This document shows positions 24,275 to 32,527 of a stretch of DNA of 34,155 bases, in pieces. Source of the DNA: Sedimenticola sp. (lineage in GTDB: Bacteria; Pseudomonadota; Gammaproteobacteria; Chromatiales; Chromatiaceae); contig JALVTT010000043.1 in assembly GCA_027024025.1 (NCBI GenBank), positions 1-34,155 on the forward strand, in the 5' to 3' direction. Made by a program: the position numbers and the translations under genes. Numbering within the stretch: the stretch's first letter is position 1; the number at the start of each line of letters is the position of its first letter. Below the pieces are notes generated by a model. It was not told the origin of the DNA and searched no databases. It saw nothing but the letters and a program-made list of their open reading frames with translations.

Positions 24275-25347
24275 GCCGGCCGGTGTATCTCATCGCCGAG
24301 GCCGGGGTGAACCACAACGGAGACCCGGAACGCGCCCTGGCCATGGTGGACGCCGCGGCCGAGGCCGGCGCCGACGCGGTCAAGTTCCAGACCTTCGACC
24401 CGGCGGCCCTGGTCACCCGCGACGCGCCCCGGGCCGAGTACCAGCGGCGCAACGACGGCGACCACGGCGGCCAGCTCGCAATGCTGCGCGGCCTGGCCCT
24501 GCCCCCGGAGACCCACCGGCGGCTGGCGGCGCGCTGCGCCGAGCGCGGCATCGATTTTCTCTCCTCGCCCTTCGATCCCGACAGCGCCCGCTTCCTGATC
24601 GAGGAAATGGCGCTGCCGCGCATCAAGCTCGGCTCGGGCGAGCTGACCAACGGGCCGCTGCTGTGGCAGCTCGGCCGGACCGGCCGCAGGCTGATCCTGT
24701 CCACCGGCATGGCCGGACTGGACGAGATCGGCGAGACCCTGGGCCTGCTGGCGGCGGCCTTTCTGGGCCACGCCTCGCCGCCGCCGCGCAGCGCGCTCGG
24801 GGCGCTCTGGCAACAGCCCGAGGCCCACGCCCTGCTGCGCGAGCGGGTCGCGCTGCTGCACTGCACCACCGAGTACCCCTGTCCCCTGGACCAGGTCAAT
24901 CTGCGCGCCATGGACACCCTGCGCGAGACCTTCGGCCTGGAGACCGGATACTCCGATCACACCCCGGGCATCGAGGTCTCGCTGCTCGCGGCGGCACGCG
25001 GGGCGCGAATCATCGAGAAACACTTCACCCTGGACCGCGGCCTGCCCGGACCCGACCACGCCGCCTCGATCGAGCCGGATGCGCTGAAGGCACTGGCCGA
25101 GGGCCTGCGGCGGGTGGCGACGGTGCTGGGATCGCCCGAGAAACGCCTCGCGCCCGTGGAAGAAGGCAACCGCGCGGTGGCGCGCAAGAGCCTGGTGGCG
25201 CTGCGGCCGATCGCGCGCGGCGAGCCCTTCACCGCGGACAATCTGGGCTGCAAGCGCCCCGGCACAGGACGCTCGCCCATGGACTACTGGGCCCTGCTGG
25301 GCCAGCCGGCGGAACGGGCCTACCAGGCCGACGAGGTGATCGAATGA
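24271..25347 (+). CDS. legI: Nonulosonic acid synthase (LegI/NeuB family)
   Basis: LegI condenses the 2,4-diacetamido-6-deoxymannose-type hexose with phosphoenolpyruvate. The product has 358 residues. The TIM-barrel part includes YLIAEAGVNHNGDPERAL, AVKFQTFDP, IDFLSSPFD, IKLGSGELTN, LILSTGMA, LLHCTTEYPCP and GYSDHTPGIEVSLLAAARGARIIEKHFTLD. The C-terminal antifreeze-like SAF domain is RKSLVALRPIARGEPFTADN. The start at 24271 (ATGA with the legF stop) gives the canonical N-terminus. GC content is high, as in legB and legC, supporting common ancestry of these parts of the operon. Confidence 0.95.
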   Translation: MSRPVYLIAEAGVNHNGDPERALAMVDAAAEAGADAVKFQTFDPAALVTRDAPRAEYQRRNDGDHGGQLAMLRGLALPPETHRRLAARCAERGIDFLSSPFDPDSARFLIEEMALPRIKLGSGELTNGPLLWQLGRTGRRLILSTGMAGLDEIGETLGLLAAAFLGHASPPPRSALGALWQQPEAHALLRERVALLHCTTEYPCPLDQVNLRAMDTLRETFGLETGYSDHTPGIEVSLLAAARGARIIEKHFTLDRGLPGPDHAASIEPDALKALAEGLRRVATVLGSPEKRLAPVEEGNRAVARKSLVALRPIARGEPFTADNLGCKRPGTGRSPMDYWALLGQPAERAYQADEVIE

Positions 25348-25985
25348 GCCGGCCGGTGATCATTCTCGGCGGCGGCGGGCACGCGCGCGTGCTGGCCGAG
25401 CTGCTGGTCGGCGGCGGCACCCCGGTGCTGGGCTATACCGCGCCGGAGGACGGCGGCGCGCTGGCCCCCGGGGTGGGGTGGCTGGGCGACGACCGGCGAC
25501 TGGCCGACTATCCCCCGGAGCGGGGCGGCCTGGTCAACGGCATCGGCTCGGTCGGCGATACCGCGGCCCGCCGGCGGCTGTTCGATCGACTGCGCGGGCA
25601 GGGCTACACCTTTCCGCTGCTGTGTCACCCCTCGGCCATGCGCTCGCCCAGCGCCGAGTGCGGCCAGGGCTGCCAGCTGATGGCCGGCGCCATCCTCCAG
25701 GCCGGCGCCCGCCTGGGCGACAACGTGCTGCTCAACAGCCGCGCCCTGGTCGAGCACGGCTGCCGCATCGGCCGCCATACCCATATCGCCAGCGGGGCCG
25801 TGGTCTGCGGCGACTGCGAGATCGGCGAAGGCTGTCACATCGGCGCCGGGGCGGTGCTGATACAGGGCCTTCGGGTTGGGAATGGCGCGATTATTGCTGC
25901 GGGTGCGGTAGTCACGCAAAACGTCAAGCCGATGACGCTGGTAGCCGGCGTCCCGGCCGAGGTCAAACGCCAATGGACGCAGTAA
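25344..25985 (+). CDS. legH: Sugar O/N-acetyltransferase (LegH/NeuD/PglD family)
   Basis: This family acetylates the 4-amino group of the nucleotide sugar made by LegC. The product has 213 residues. An N-terminal Rossmann-like part begins PVIILGGGGHARVLAELL, and the left-handed beta-helix has hexapeptide repeats (GCQLMAGAILQAGARLGDNV, IGRHTHIASGAVVCGDCEIG, VGNGAIIAAGAVVTQNV). It ends MTLVAGVPAEVKRQW, the usual family ending. It overlaps legI by four bases and ptmE by 13 bases. NeuD-type O-acetyltransferases share this fold, so either N-acetylation in the pathway or O-acetylation of the product is possible; the first is favoured because a complete pathway needs it. Confidence 0.9.
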   Translation: MSRPVIILGGGGHARVLAELLVGGGTPVLGYTAPEDGGALAPGVGWLGDDRRLADYPPERGGLVNGIGSVGDTAARRRLFDRLRGQGYTFPLLCHPSAMRSPSAECGQGCQLMAGAILQAGARLGDNVLLNSRALVEHGCRIGRHTHIASGAVVCGDCEIGEGCHIGAGAVLIQGLRVGNGAIIAAGAVVTQNVKPMTLVAGVPAEVKRQWTQ

Positions 25986-27040
25986 GCCCTTCCGAGCGCT
26001 GGAAAGAGATCGCCATCCCGCCCACCGCCACGGTGCGCGAGGCCCTGGAGACCATCGACCGCGGGGCGCGCCAGATCGCCCTGGTGGTGGCCGACGCCTG
26101 CCATCTCGAAGGCACCGTGACCGATGGCGACATCCGCCGCGCCCTGCTGCGCGGGCGCGACATGCAGACCCCGGTCTCCGAGGTCATGAACCCCAATCCG
26201 GTGACCGGCCTGCTGGAGGAGGACAACCGGATCTGGCAGCGCACCATGCAGCGCCATTCGCTGCGCCACCTGCCCATACTGGACACCCGCGGCTGTGTGA
26301 TCGACCTGGTGGAATACCAGATCCCCAGCGAGCCCAGCCGCAGCACCCCGGTGGTCATCATGGCCGGCGGCCTGGGCACCCGCCTGCGCCCGCTGACCGA
26401 GGAGATCCCCAAGCCGCTGATCCCGGTCGGCCCCAAGCCGGTGCTCGAGACCATCATCGAGAACTTCGCCTCGCAGGGCTTCGAGAACCTCTTTCTGTGC
26501 CTCAACTACAAGGGCCAGATGATCCGCGACTACTTCGGCGACGGCGCGCATCTGGGGGTGGGCATACGCTATATCACCGAGGACCGCCGCCTGGGCACCG
26601 CGGGCGCGCTCAGCCTGCTGCCGGAGCCGCCGGACGAGCCCATCATCGTGATGAACGGCGATCTGCTGACCAAGGTCGATTTCGTGCGCCTGCTGGAATT
26701 CCACAACCGGCAGGGCTTCGTCGCCACCATGGCGATGCGCGAATACAGCCACCAGGTGCCCTATGGCGTGCTGCAGGTCGGCGAGGGCTACCGCATCGAG
26801 CAGCTGACCGAGAAGCCGGTGCAGCGGCACTATGTCAACGCCGGCATCTATGTGCTCTCGCCCGAGGCCCTGGCCCTGGTGCCGGAGCAGAAGTTCTACG
26901 ACATGCCCAGCCTGTTCCAGCGCCTGATGGGCATGCGGCGGCCGGTGGGCAGCTTTCCGCTGCGTGACTACTGGATCGACATCGGGCACATCGAGGATCT
27001 GGAGCGCGCCTCCCTGGAATTCGCCGAGATATTTGGTTAA
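25973..27040 (+). CDS. ptmE: CBS-domain glucosamine-1-phosphate guanylyltransferase (PtmE-like)
   Basis: PtmE makes GDP-glucosamine, the entry to the GDP-linked legionaminic acid pathway of Campylobacter. The product has 355 residues. An N-terminal pair of CBS motifs (about 12-115, including VTDGDIRRALLRGRD, VSEVMNPNPVT and LRHLPILDTRG) precedes a nucleotidyltransferase domain. That domain carries PVVIMAGGLGTRLRPLTEEIPKP (about 123-145), GTAGALSLL, IIVMNGDLLTKVDF, QLTEKPV and YWIDIGHIEDLERA. CBS plus NTP_transferase order is the PtmE layout; generic sugar nucleotidyltransferases lack the CBS pair. It overlaps legH and ends three bases from the convergent Nudix gene. Confidence 0.9.
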   Translation: MDAVSPSERWKEIAIPPTATVREALETIDRGARQIALVVADACHLEGTVTDGDIRRALLRGRDMQTPVSEVMNPNPVTGLLEEDNRIWQRTMQRHSLRHLPILDTRGCVIDLVEYQIPSEPSRSTPVVIMAGGLGTRLRPLTEEIPKPLIPVGPKPVLETIIENFASQGFENLFLCLNYKGQMIRDYFGDGAHLGVGIRYITEDRRLGTAGALSLLPEPPDEPIIVMNGDLLTKVDFVRLLEFHNRQGFVATMAMREYSHQVPYGVLQVGEGYRIEQLTEKPVQRHYVNAGIYVLSPEALALVPEQKFYDMPSLFQRLMGMRRPVGSFPLRDYWIDIGHIEDLERASLEFAEIFG

Positions 27041-27043
27041 TTG

Positions 27044-27628
27044 TCAGGCATCTTGGAAGGAGACCACCCTGTAGCCACGCGGCTGGTCCGGGTCGCGCAC
27101 GATATCGGCCATGCGCACCGGAAAACGGCCCGCCCGCCGGTCCTCGAAATAGCGCCGCAGGACCAGCTCGACGGTGGCGAAGGCCAGCCGCCCCCAGGGC
27201 AGATCGGACTCACGGAACAGGGCGACCTCCAGGCTCTCCTCGCCGGGCGAGAAGTCCAGGTCCAGCAGACGCGCGCGGAACAGCATATAGACCTGGTCGA
27301 TATGCGGCAGATTGACGGTCAGATACAGCCCCTGGATCTCGACCCGCGCGTTGGCCTCCTCCAGGGTCTCGCGCGCCGCGCCGGCGTAGGTGGTCTCGCC
27401 GTTTTCCATGAAGCCGGCGGGCACCGTCCACAGCCCGCGCCGGGGCTCGATGGCGCGCCGGCACAACAGCACCTGGTCCTCCCAGGCGGGGATGCAGCCG
27501 GTCACGATCTTCGGGTTCTGGTAATGCACCACCCGGCAGGCGTCGCAGATGTGGCGCTCGCGGTTGTCCCCCTCGGGGACGCCCAGGCGCAGCGGGCCAC
27601 CGCAGTGTGTGCAGAATCTGGCTTCCAT
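27044..27628 (-). CDS. Zinc-ribbon Nudix hydrolase
   Basis: Nudix enzymes hydrolyse nucleoside diphosphates linked to other groups. The 194-residue product has an N-terminal zinc ribbon (CTHCGG at 5-10, CDAC near 28-31) and a Nudix domain. The Nudix box is visible as GFMENGETTYAGAARETLEEANA (GX5EX7REXXEE pattern). The C-terminal part is YFEDRRAGRFPVRMADIVRD. The architecture is like small NudC-related proteins, but the C-terminal SQPWPFP motif of NADH pyrophosphatase is absent, so the substrate is open. I chose ATG 27628 because it starts right before the zinc ribbon; the longer in-frame start at 27703 adds 25 unlike residues. Confidence 0.88.
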   Translation of the reverse strand: MEARFCTHCGGPLRLGVPEGDNRERHICDACRVVHYQNPKIVTGCIPAWEDQVLLCRRAIEPRRGLWTVPAGFMENGETTYAGAARETLEEANARVEIQGLYLTVNLPHIDQVYMLFRARLLDLDFSPGEESLEVALFRESDLPWGRLAFATVELVLRRYFEDRRAGRFPVRMADIVRDPDQPRGYRVVSFQDA

Positions 27629-27737
27629 CCGGGCATCATACTGCCCTCCCCCCGCGGCGCAAATCGGAATGAAGCGGCGCGGGAAAAAAGGTAGCATGGG
27701 CACTCAGTGTCCACCTGGCCGGGAACCTTCCGGGGCT

Positions 27738-29252
27738 ATGAGCAGCAGTACACCTGAGCACACCACCGAGGCGAGCTACGCCGCCATCGACCTGGGTTCG
27801 AACAGCTTCCACATGGTGGTCGGCCGCCTCGACAAAGAACGCCTGGTGATGGTCGACCGCCTGCGCGACCCGGTACGCCTGGGCGAGGGCCTGCAACCCG
27901 ACAAATCCCTCGACCCGGTGGTGGCGCAGCGCGCCCTGGAATGTCTGGAACGCTTCGGCCAGCGCCTGCGCGGCATCCCGCGCGAGCGCATCCGCGCGGT
28001 CGGCACCAACACCATGCGCCAGATCAACGACGGCGGCGCCTTCCTGCGCGGCGCCGAGCAGGCGCTCGGCCACCCCATCGAGATCATCTCCGGCAACGAG
28101 GAGGCGCGCCTGGTCTATCTCGGCGTGGCGCACGGCCTGGCCGCCGGCCACGAGAAACGCCTGGTGATCGACATCGGCGGCGGCAGCACCGAGATCATCC
28201 TCGGCCAGGGCATGGAACCGGGCCAGCGGGACAGCCTCTACATGGGCTGCGTGAGCATGAGCCGGCTGATGTTCAGCGACGGGCGCATCAGCAAGGACAC
28301 CATGTCCTCGGCCATGCTGCGCGCGGCCCTGGAGGTGCGCCCGGTGCGCCAGCTGTACAACGCCGGCCACTGGCAGCGCGCGGTGGGCAGCTCCGGCACC
28401 ATCCGCGCCATCCGTTCGGTGGTCAAGGCCAACGGCTGGAGCGAGGAGGGCGTCACCGCGGCCAGCCTCAAGAAACTGCGCAAGAAGCTGATCAAGGCCG
28501 GGCATGTGGACAAGATCGAGCTGGACGGCCTCGCGGACGACCGCCGCCCGGTGTTCGCCGGCGGCGTGGCGGTGCTCAGCGCCCTGTTCGACAGCCTGGC
28601 GATCGAGAAGATGCAGGTCTCGGACATGGCCCTGCGCGAGGGCCTGCTGTACGAGCTGATCGGCTACTCCCGTCACGAGGACGTGCGCGGTCGCACCGTG
28701 CAGTCCATGGGCGTGCGCTTCGGCGTGGACAAGGCCCAGGCCCAGCGTGTCGAGATGACCGCCACCGCCCTGCTCAGCCAGGTGGCGCGCGCCTGGGATC
28801 TGACCGGCAGCGAATACGCGCACATGCTGGGCTGGGCCTGCCAGCTGCACGAGATCGGCCTGAGCATCTCGCACAGCGGCTTCCACAAGCACGGCGCCTA
28901 CATCCTGGCCAACGCCGACCTGCCCGGCTTCTCGCGCCCGCAACAGGCCATGCTGGCCGCGCTGGTGTACAACCACCGGCGCAAGTTCGCCGACGCGCCC
29001 CTGCGCAACCTGCCCGATTATCTGCAACGCCCCACCCGCCTGCTGACCGTGCTGCTGCGGCTCTCGGTCCTGCTGCACCGCGGCCGCTCGCCCGACAGCA
29101 AGCCCATGTTTTACCTGGACGTGGACCACGAGCCGGATCATCTGCAGGTCGGCTTCCCCGATGCCTGGCTGGACGACCACCCCCTGACCCGCGCCGAGCT
29201 GGAACAGGAGGCCAGCTATCTGGCCAATGCCGGCATCCGCCTGAGGTTCTGA
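27738..29252 (+). CDS. ppx: Exopolyphosphatase (Ppx/GppA family)
   Basis: Ppx removes terminal phosphate from polyphosphate and related enzymes hydrolyse pppGpp. The product has 504 residues. The ASKHA phosphatase domain has AAIDLGSNSFHMVVGRL, RAVGTNTMRQIND, ISGNEEARLVYLG, VIDIGGGSTEIILG and AVGSSGTIRAI. The C-terminal HD-like domain includes LGWACQLHEIGLSISHSGFHKHGAYIL and ALVYNHRRKF. ATG 27738 gives a length like E. coli Ppx. An in-frame ATG at 27696 with AAAAGG upstream would add 14 residues and cannot be excluded. It is divergent from the Nudix gene and four bases upstream of the next gene. With ppk2 in this window it forms the polyphosphate pair, though not in one operon. Confidence 0.95.
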   Translation: MSSSTPEHTTEASYAAIDLGSNSFHMVVGRLDKERLVMVDRLRDPVRLGEGLQPDKSLDPVVAQRALECLERFGQRLRGIPRERIRAVGTNTMRQINDGGAFLRGAEQALGHPIEIISGNEEARLVYLGVAHGLAAGHEKRLVIDIGGGSTEIILGQGMEPGQRDSLYMGCVSMSRLMFSDGRISKDTMSSAMLRAALEVRPVRQLYNAGHWQRAVGSSGTIRAIRSVVKANGWSEEGVTAASLKKLRKKLIKAGHVDKIELDGLADDRRPVFAGGVAVLSALFDSLAIEKMQVSDMALREGLLYELIGYSRHEDVRGRTVQSMGVRFGVDKAQAQRVEMTATALLSQVARAWDLTGSEYAHMLGWACQLHEIGLSISHSGFHKHGAYILANADLPGFSRPQQAMLAALVYNHRRKFADAPLRNLPDYLQRPTRLLTVLLRLSVLLHRGRSPDSKPMFYLDVDHEPDHLQVGFPDAWLDDHPLTRAELEQEASYLANAGIRLRF

Positions 29253-29256
29253 GCCC

Positions 29257-30534
29257 ATGAACGACGACGCCCTGATCGGCTTCGGCATCAGCGACGGCGA
29301 CGACGCGCCCAGCGCGGGCCCGCCGCTGGAACGCAGCAACGGCCACGCCCTGGCCCGCATCGCCTTCACCCTGGAATGGCAGTGCGAAAACGCGCGCCAC
29401 CGCGACACCCTGGTGATGCCGCGCTTCAATTTCTGGCGCGACATCCTGCCGCCCGAGCTGGAGGCCGGGCTGCTGGACCAGCCCCGGGGCCATCGGGCGC
29501 GGCACCGCTTCGCTCCCGGCGAGCTGATCGAGAACCCCGCCCCGGACGCGCGCCGCCGCCTGCCCGCGCGCGCCTTCAACCGGCGCTATCGCAAGGGCAG
29601 CTTCGTCGAGCCCCGCGCCGGCCGCTTCTACCCGCGCGGCTTCATCGCCGGCACCGCCGGGATCTACCCCGGGGATGTCCGCCCCTTCCGGGTCACCGGG
29701 GTCGGCGAGGACGCGCTGGAGATCGACCTGTCCCACCCCCTGGCCGGGCGCTCGCTGTCGCTGGAGGCCCGTCTGGAGGCCATCTGGGCCGCCGGCGAGG
29801 AGCACGGCGGCCGCTGCGAGGACGTGGTCGAGCGGGTCTGCGGCAACGGCCCCGGGATGCAGGCGCGCTGGCGCAACCAGCCCACCGACTTCTTCAGCGA
29901 CCTGCCCTTCACGCGCCTGGCCCCCGAACCGGACGCCGCCTTCTACGCCCTGCCGCGCCACACAGAACTGATCGACGCCCAGGCCTCGGCGCAGATCGCG
30001 GACCTGCACCGGCGCCTGCTGCCGGCGCAGGGGCACATCCTCGACCTCGGCGCCGGGGCCCATTCCCGCCTGCCTTCCGACACCCGGCTGCGGGTCAGCG
30101 GCCTGGGCATGAACGCCGCCGAGATGGCGGCCAACCCGGCGCTCGACGGGCACCAGGTCCAGGATCTCAACCTGGACCCCCACCTGCCCTGGGACGACGC
30201 CCATTTCGATGGCGCCATCTGCTGCCTGAGCGTGGAATACCTGACCCGGCCCTTCGAGGTGTTTGCCGAACTGGCCCGGGTGCTGCGGCCCGGCAGTCCG
30301 CTGGTGATCAGCTTTTCCGAGCACTGGCACGCGCCCAAGGTGGTGCGCGTGTGGGAGGGCGCGCATCCCTTCGAGCGGCCGGGCATCGTCCTCGAATATC
30401 TGCTGCGCGAGGGTCTGTTCCGCGACCTGGAGACCTGCTCGCTGCGCGGCCTGCCGCGCGCGCCGGACGATCCGGGCCATGCCCTGTGCGCCACCGCCGA
30501 TCCCGTGTACGCGGTCTGGGGCCACCGCCGCTGA
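29257..30534 (+). CDS. FKBP/SlyD-like domain fused to a SAM methyltransferase
   Basis: The 425-residue product has two parts. The N-terminal half (about 100-185) resembles a SlyD-like FKBP prolyl isomerase: PRAGRFYPRGFIAGTAGIYPGD, RPFRVTGVGEDALEID and LSHPLAGRSLSLEARLEAI, where FKBPs of this type have D-x-NHPLAG. The C-terminal part (about 240-425) is a class I methyltransferase: HILDLGAGAHSRLPSD, LPWDDAHFDGAICCLSVEYLTRP, ELARVLRPGSPLVISFS and VLEYLLREGLFRDLE. No signal peptide is visible. The reading frame is continuous with no sign of frameshift. It starts four bases after ppx and ends two bases before the next gene. The target of methylation is unknown. Confidence 0.78.
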   Translation: MNDDALIGFGISDGDDAPSAGPPLERSNGHALARIAFTLEWQCENARHRDTLVMPRFNFWRDILPPELEAGLLDQPRGHRARHRFAPGELIENPAPDARRRLPARAFNRRYRKGSFVEPRAGRFYPRGFIAGTAGIYPGDVRPFRVTGVGEDALEIDLSHPLAGRSLSLEARLEAIWAAGEEHGGRCEDVVERVCGNGPGMQARWRNQPTDFFSDLPFTRLAPEPDAAFYALPRHTELIDAQASAQIADLHRRLLPAQGHILDLGAGAHSRLPSDTRLRVSGLGMNAAEMAANPALDGHQVQDLNLDPHLPWDDAHFDGAICCLSVEYLTRPFEVFAELARVLRPGSPLVISFSEHWHAPKVVRVWEGAHPFERPGIVLEYLLREGLFRDLETCSLRGLPRAPDDPGHALCATADPVYAVWGHRR

Positions 30535-30536
30535 AC

Positions 30537-31421
30537 ATGCCGGCCTACGCCCTGCGCCAGCTCAACCCCTACGCCGGCGTGCTGCAGGTGGTCGAGACCG
30601 ACAGGGGCCGCGCCTTCAGCAGCAATGGCCGGGTCTGGCGCCTGCAGATCCTGGCCGAGCGCCCGGACCATACCTGGCGCAGCGGCGGACCACGGGTGCA
30701 GCGCCAGTTCTTCAACTGGGCGCTGTGGTCGCAACAGGAGGGCCTGCACAAGGTCAGCGCCAACCCCCTGCTCGACATCGGCGCCATGCAGCGCGCCGGC
30801 GAGGCGCTGGTCGAGGCCCTGCGGGAACACCTGGCCGAGCTGCCCTTCGCCCTCGCCGACCGCTTCGAATACTGGGCCTGCGACTACCACGGCCGGCCGG
30901 TGGCCCTGATCGCCAGCACCCGTCACGCCGAACTGGCCAACGGCACCCCGGACACCGCCTGGCACGCCAGCCGCCTGGCCGACCACAGCTTCGAGTCCCC
31001 GGCGCTGAGCGCGGCGGGCATCCCCAACCACAACGACTACGGCCCGCGCGCCCATGCCAGCCGCCTGGAGTCGGAGGTGCGCCACCGCGCCCAGTCACGC
31101 TTCTGGTTCGAACGCCTGCCCGATGGCAGCGGCCGACGCCTGGACCGGGACCAGCGCCTGGCGGCCGCCGAGTTCCCGCGCTTCGGCATCGCCACCGAAT
31201 GGGAACAGCCGCTGAGCCGGCACCTGGTCCGCGACTATCTGGACTGGCTCTCGCCCCAGTTGCTGCTGCTGACCATGCCCGAGGCCCAGCGGCGGCACCT
31301 GGAACAACAGGCCCGGGCGCACGCCGAGCGGGTCGCCGAACTGTTCCGCCTGTATCCGGTCATACTCCAGCCCGAACTCATCGAACAGGCGCGGGTGGAG
31401 GCCCGCCTGCGCCGCGCCTGA
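30537..31421 (+). CDS. Uncharacterised protein upstream of hemH
   Basis: I do not recognise the family. The product has 294 residues, soluble, without signal or membrane segments. The N-terminal part is rich in beta-like residues (YAGVLQVVETDRGRAFSSNG, WRLQILAERPDHTW). A middle segment (residues 110-185) contains FEYWACDYHGRPVALIAS and NHNDYGPRAHASRLE. The C-terminus is helical and charged (PEAQRRHLEQQARAHAERVAELFRLYP). Codon use and GC content are those of the neighbouring genes, and the spacing of two bases to the preceding gene and 41 to hemH supports a real coding region in the same transcript. Confidence 0.8.
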   Translation: MPAYALRQLNPYAGVLQVVETDRGRAFSSNGRVWRLQILAERPDHTWRSGGPRVQRQFFNWALWSQQEGLHKVSANPLLDIGAMQRAGEALVEALREHLAELPFALADRFEYWACDYHGRPVALIASTRHAELANGTPDTAWHASRLADHSFESPALSAAGIPNHNDYGPRAHASRLESEVRHRAQSRFWFERLPDGSGRRLDRDQRLAAAEFPRFGIATEWEQPLSRHLVRDYLDWLSPQLLLLTMPEAQRRHLEQQARAHAERVAELFRLYPVILQPELIEQARVEARLRRA

Positions 31422-31462
31422 TAGACTTGCACCCATCATCGAACAGCGAGCGGAAACGCCCC

Positions 31463-32527
31463 ATGTCTTTCTCTCACGATCAAGCCGACCGCACCGGTAT
31501 CCTGCTGGTCAACCTGGGCACGCCCGACGCCCCCGACCGCGCATCGGTGCGCCGCTACCTAAAGGAGTTCCTGTGGGATCCGAGGGTGGTGGAAGGCTCC
31601 CGCATCGCCTGGTGGCTGGTGCTGAACCTGGTCATCCTCAACACCCGTCCGGGCAAGAGCGCACGCGCCTACCAGAAGATCTGGACCGAGCAGGGCTCGC
31701 CCCTGCTGCTGATCTCGCGCGAACAGGAACAGGCCCTGGCCCGGCGCCTGGCCGCAGCGGACGGCCAGGGCCCCGTGGTGGCACTGGGGATGCGCTATGG
31801 CGCGCCCTCCATCGCCGAGGGCCTGCGCCAACTGCGCGAGGCCGGGGCGCGACGGATCCTGGTGCTGCCGCTCTACCCGCAGTATTCGGCCACCACCACC
31901 GCCTCGATCTTCGACGCGGTGACCCGGGAACTGCGCGCCTGGCGCTGGCTGCCGGAACTGCGCTTCATCAACCACTATCACGACGAGCCGGCCTACATCG
32001 CGGCCCTGGCGGACAGCATCCGCGACTGGCAACAGACCCACGGCGCGGCCGAACACCTGCTGATGTCCTTTCACGGCATCCCGCAGGAATACTTCGACAA
32101 GGGCGACCCCTACTACTGCGAATGCCAAAAGACCGGCCGCCTGCTGGCCGAGGCCCTGGCGCTGGACAACGCCGAATGGACCCTGAGCTTCCAGTCGCGC
32201 CTCGGCCCGCGCCAGTGGCTGCAACCCTATACCGACAAGACCCTGCAGACGTTGGCCGCCCGCGGCGTCGAATCGGTCCAGGTGCTGTGCCCCGGCTTCG
32301 CCGCCGACTGCCTTGAGACCCTGGAAGAGATCGCCATGGAAAACCGCGAGGTGTTCCTGGCCGCCGGTGGGGAACGCTACGAGTACATCCCCTGTCTCAA
32401 CGCCCAGGACGCGCACATCGAAATGCTCGCCGGCCTGGTGCGGCGTCACCTCGCCGGCTGGCCCGAAACCACGGAAGACCCGGCCGCGGTAGCCGCGCGC
32501 GCACGCGCAATGGGAGCCGAATGCTGA
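31463..32527 (+). CDS. hemH: Ferrochelatase
   Basis: Ferrochelatase inserts ferrous iron into protoporphyrin IX, the last step of heme synthesis. The product has 354 residues. Family signatures are GILLVNLGTPDAP near the N-terminus, PLYPQYSATTTAS, the LLMSFHGIPQEYFDKGDPYYCEC block with the catalytic His at residue 204, TLSFQSRLGPRQWLQPYTDKTL, and CPGFAADCLETLEEIAMENRE with the conserved Glu near 285. Start ATG 31463 has a weak GAGCGGA ribosome site. It overlaps the following membrane methyltransferase gene by seven bases. No heme-related gene other than the YpjD-type protein is nearby. Confidence 0.97.
   Translation: MSFSHDQADRTGILLVNLGTPDAPDRASVRRYLKEFLWDPRVVEGSRIAWWLVLNLVILNTRPGKSARAYQKIWTEQGSPLLLISREQEQALARRLAAADGQGPVVALGMRYGAPSIAEGLRQLREAGARRILVLPLYPQYSATTTASIFDAVTRELRAWRWLPELRFINHYHDEPAYIAALADSIRDWQQTHGAAEHLLMSFHGIPQEYFDKGDPYYCECQKTGRLLAEALALDNAEWTLSFQSRLGPRQWLQPYTDKTLQTLAARGVESVQVLCPGFAADCLETLEEIAMENREVFLAAGGERYEYIPCLNAQDAHIEMLAGLVRRHLAGWPETTEDPAAVAARARAMGAEC

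Noticed and set aside
27549-29579. Very long antisense frames across ppx and its neighbours
   Set aside because: Such frames are expected opposite GC-rich genes with third-position G/C bias. The sense frames carry clear family motifs.
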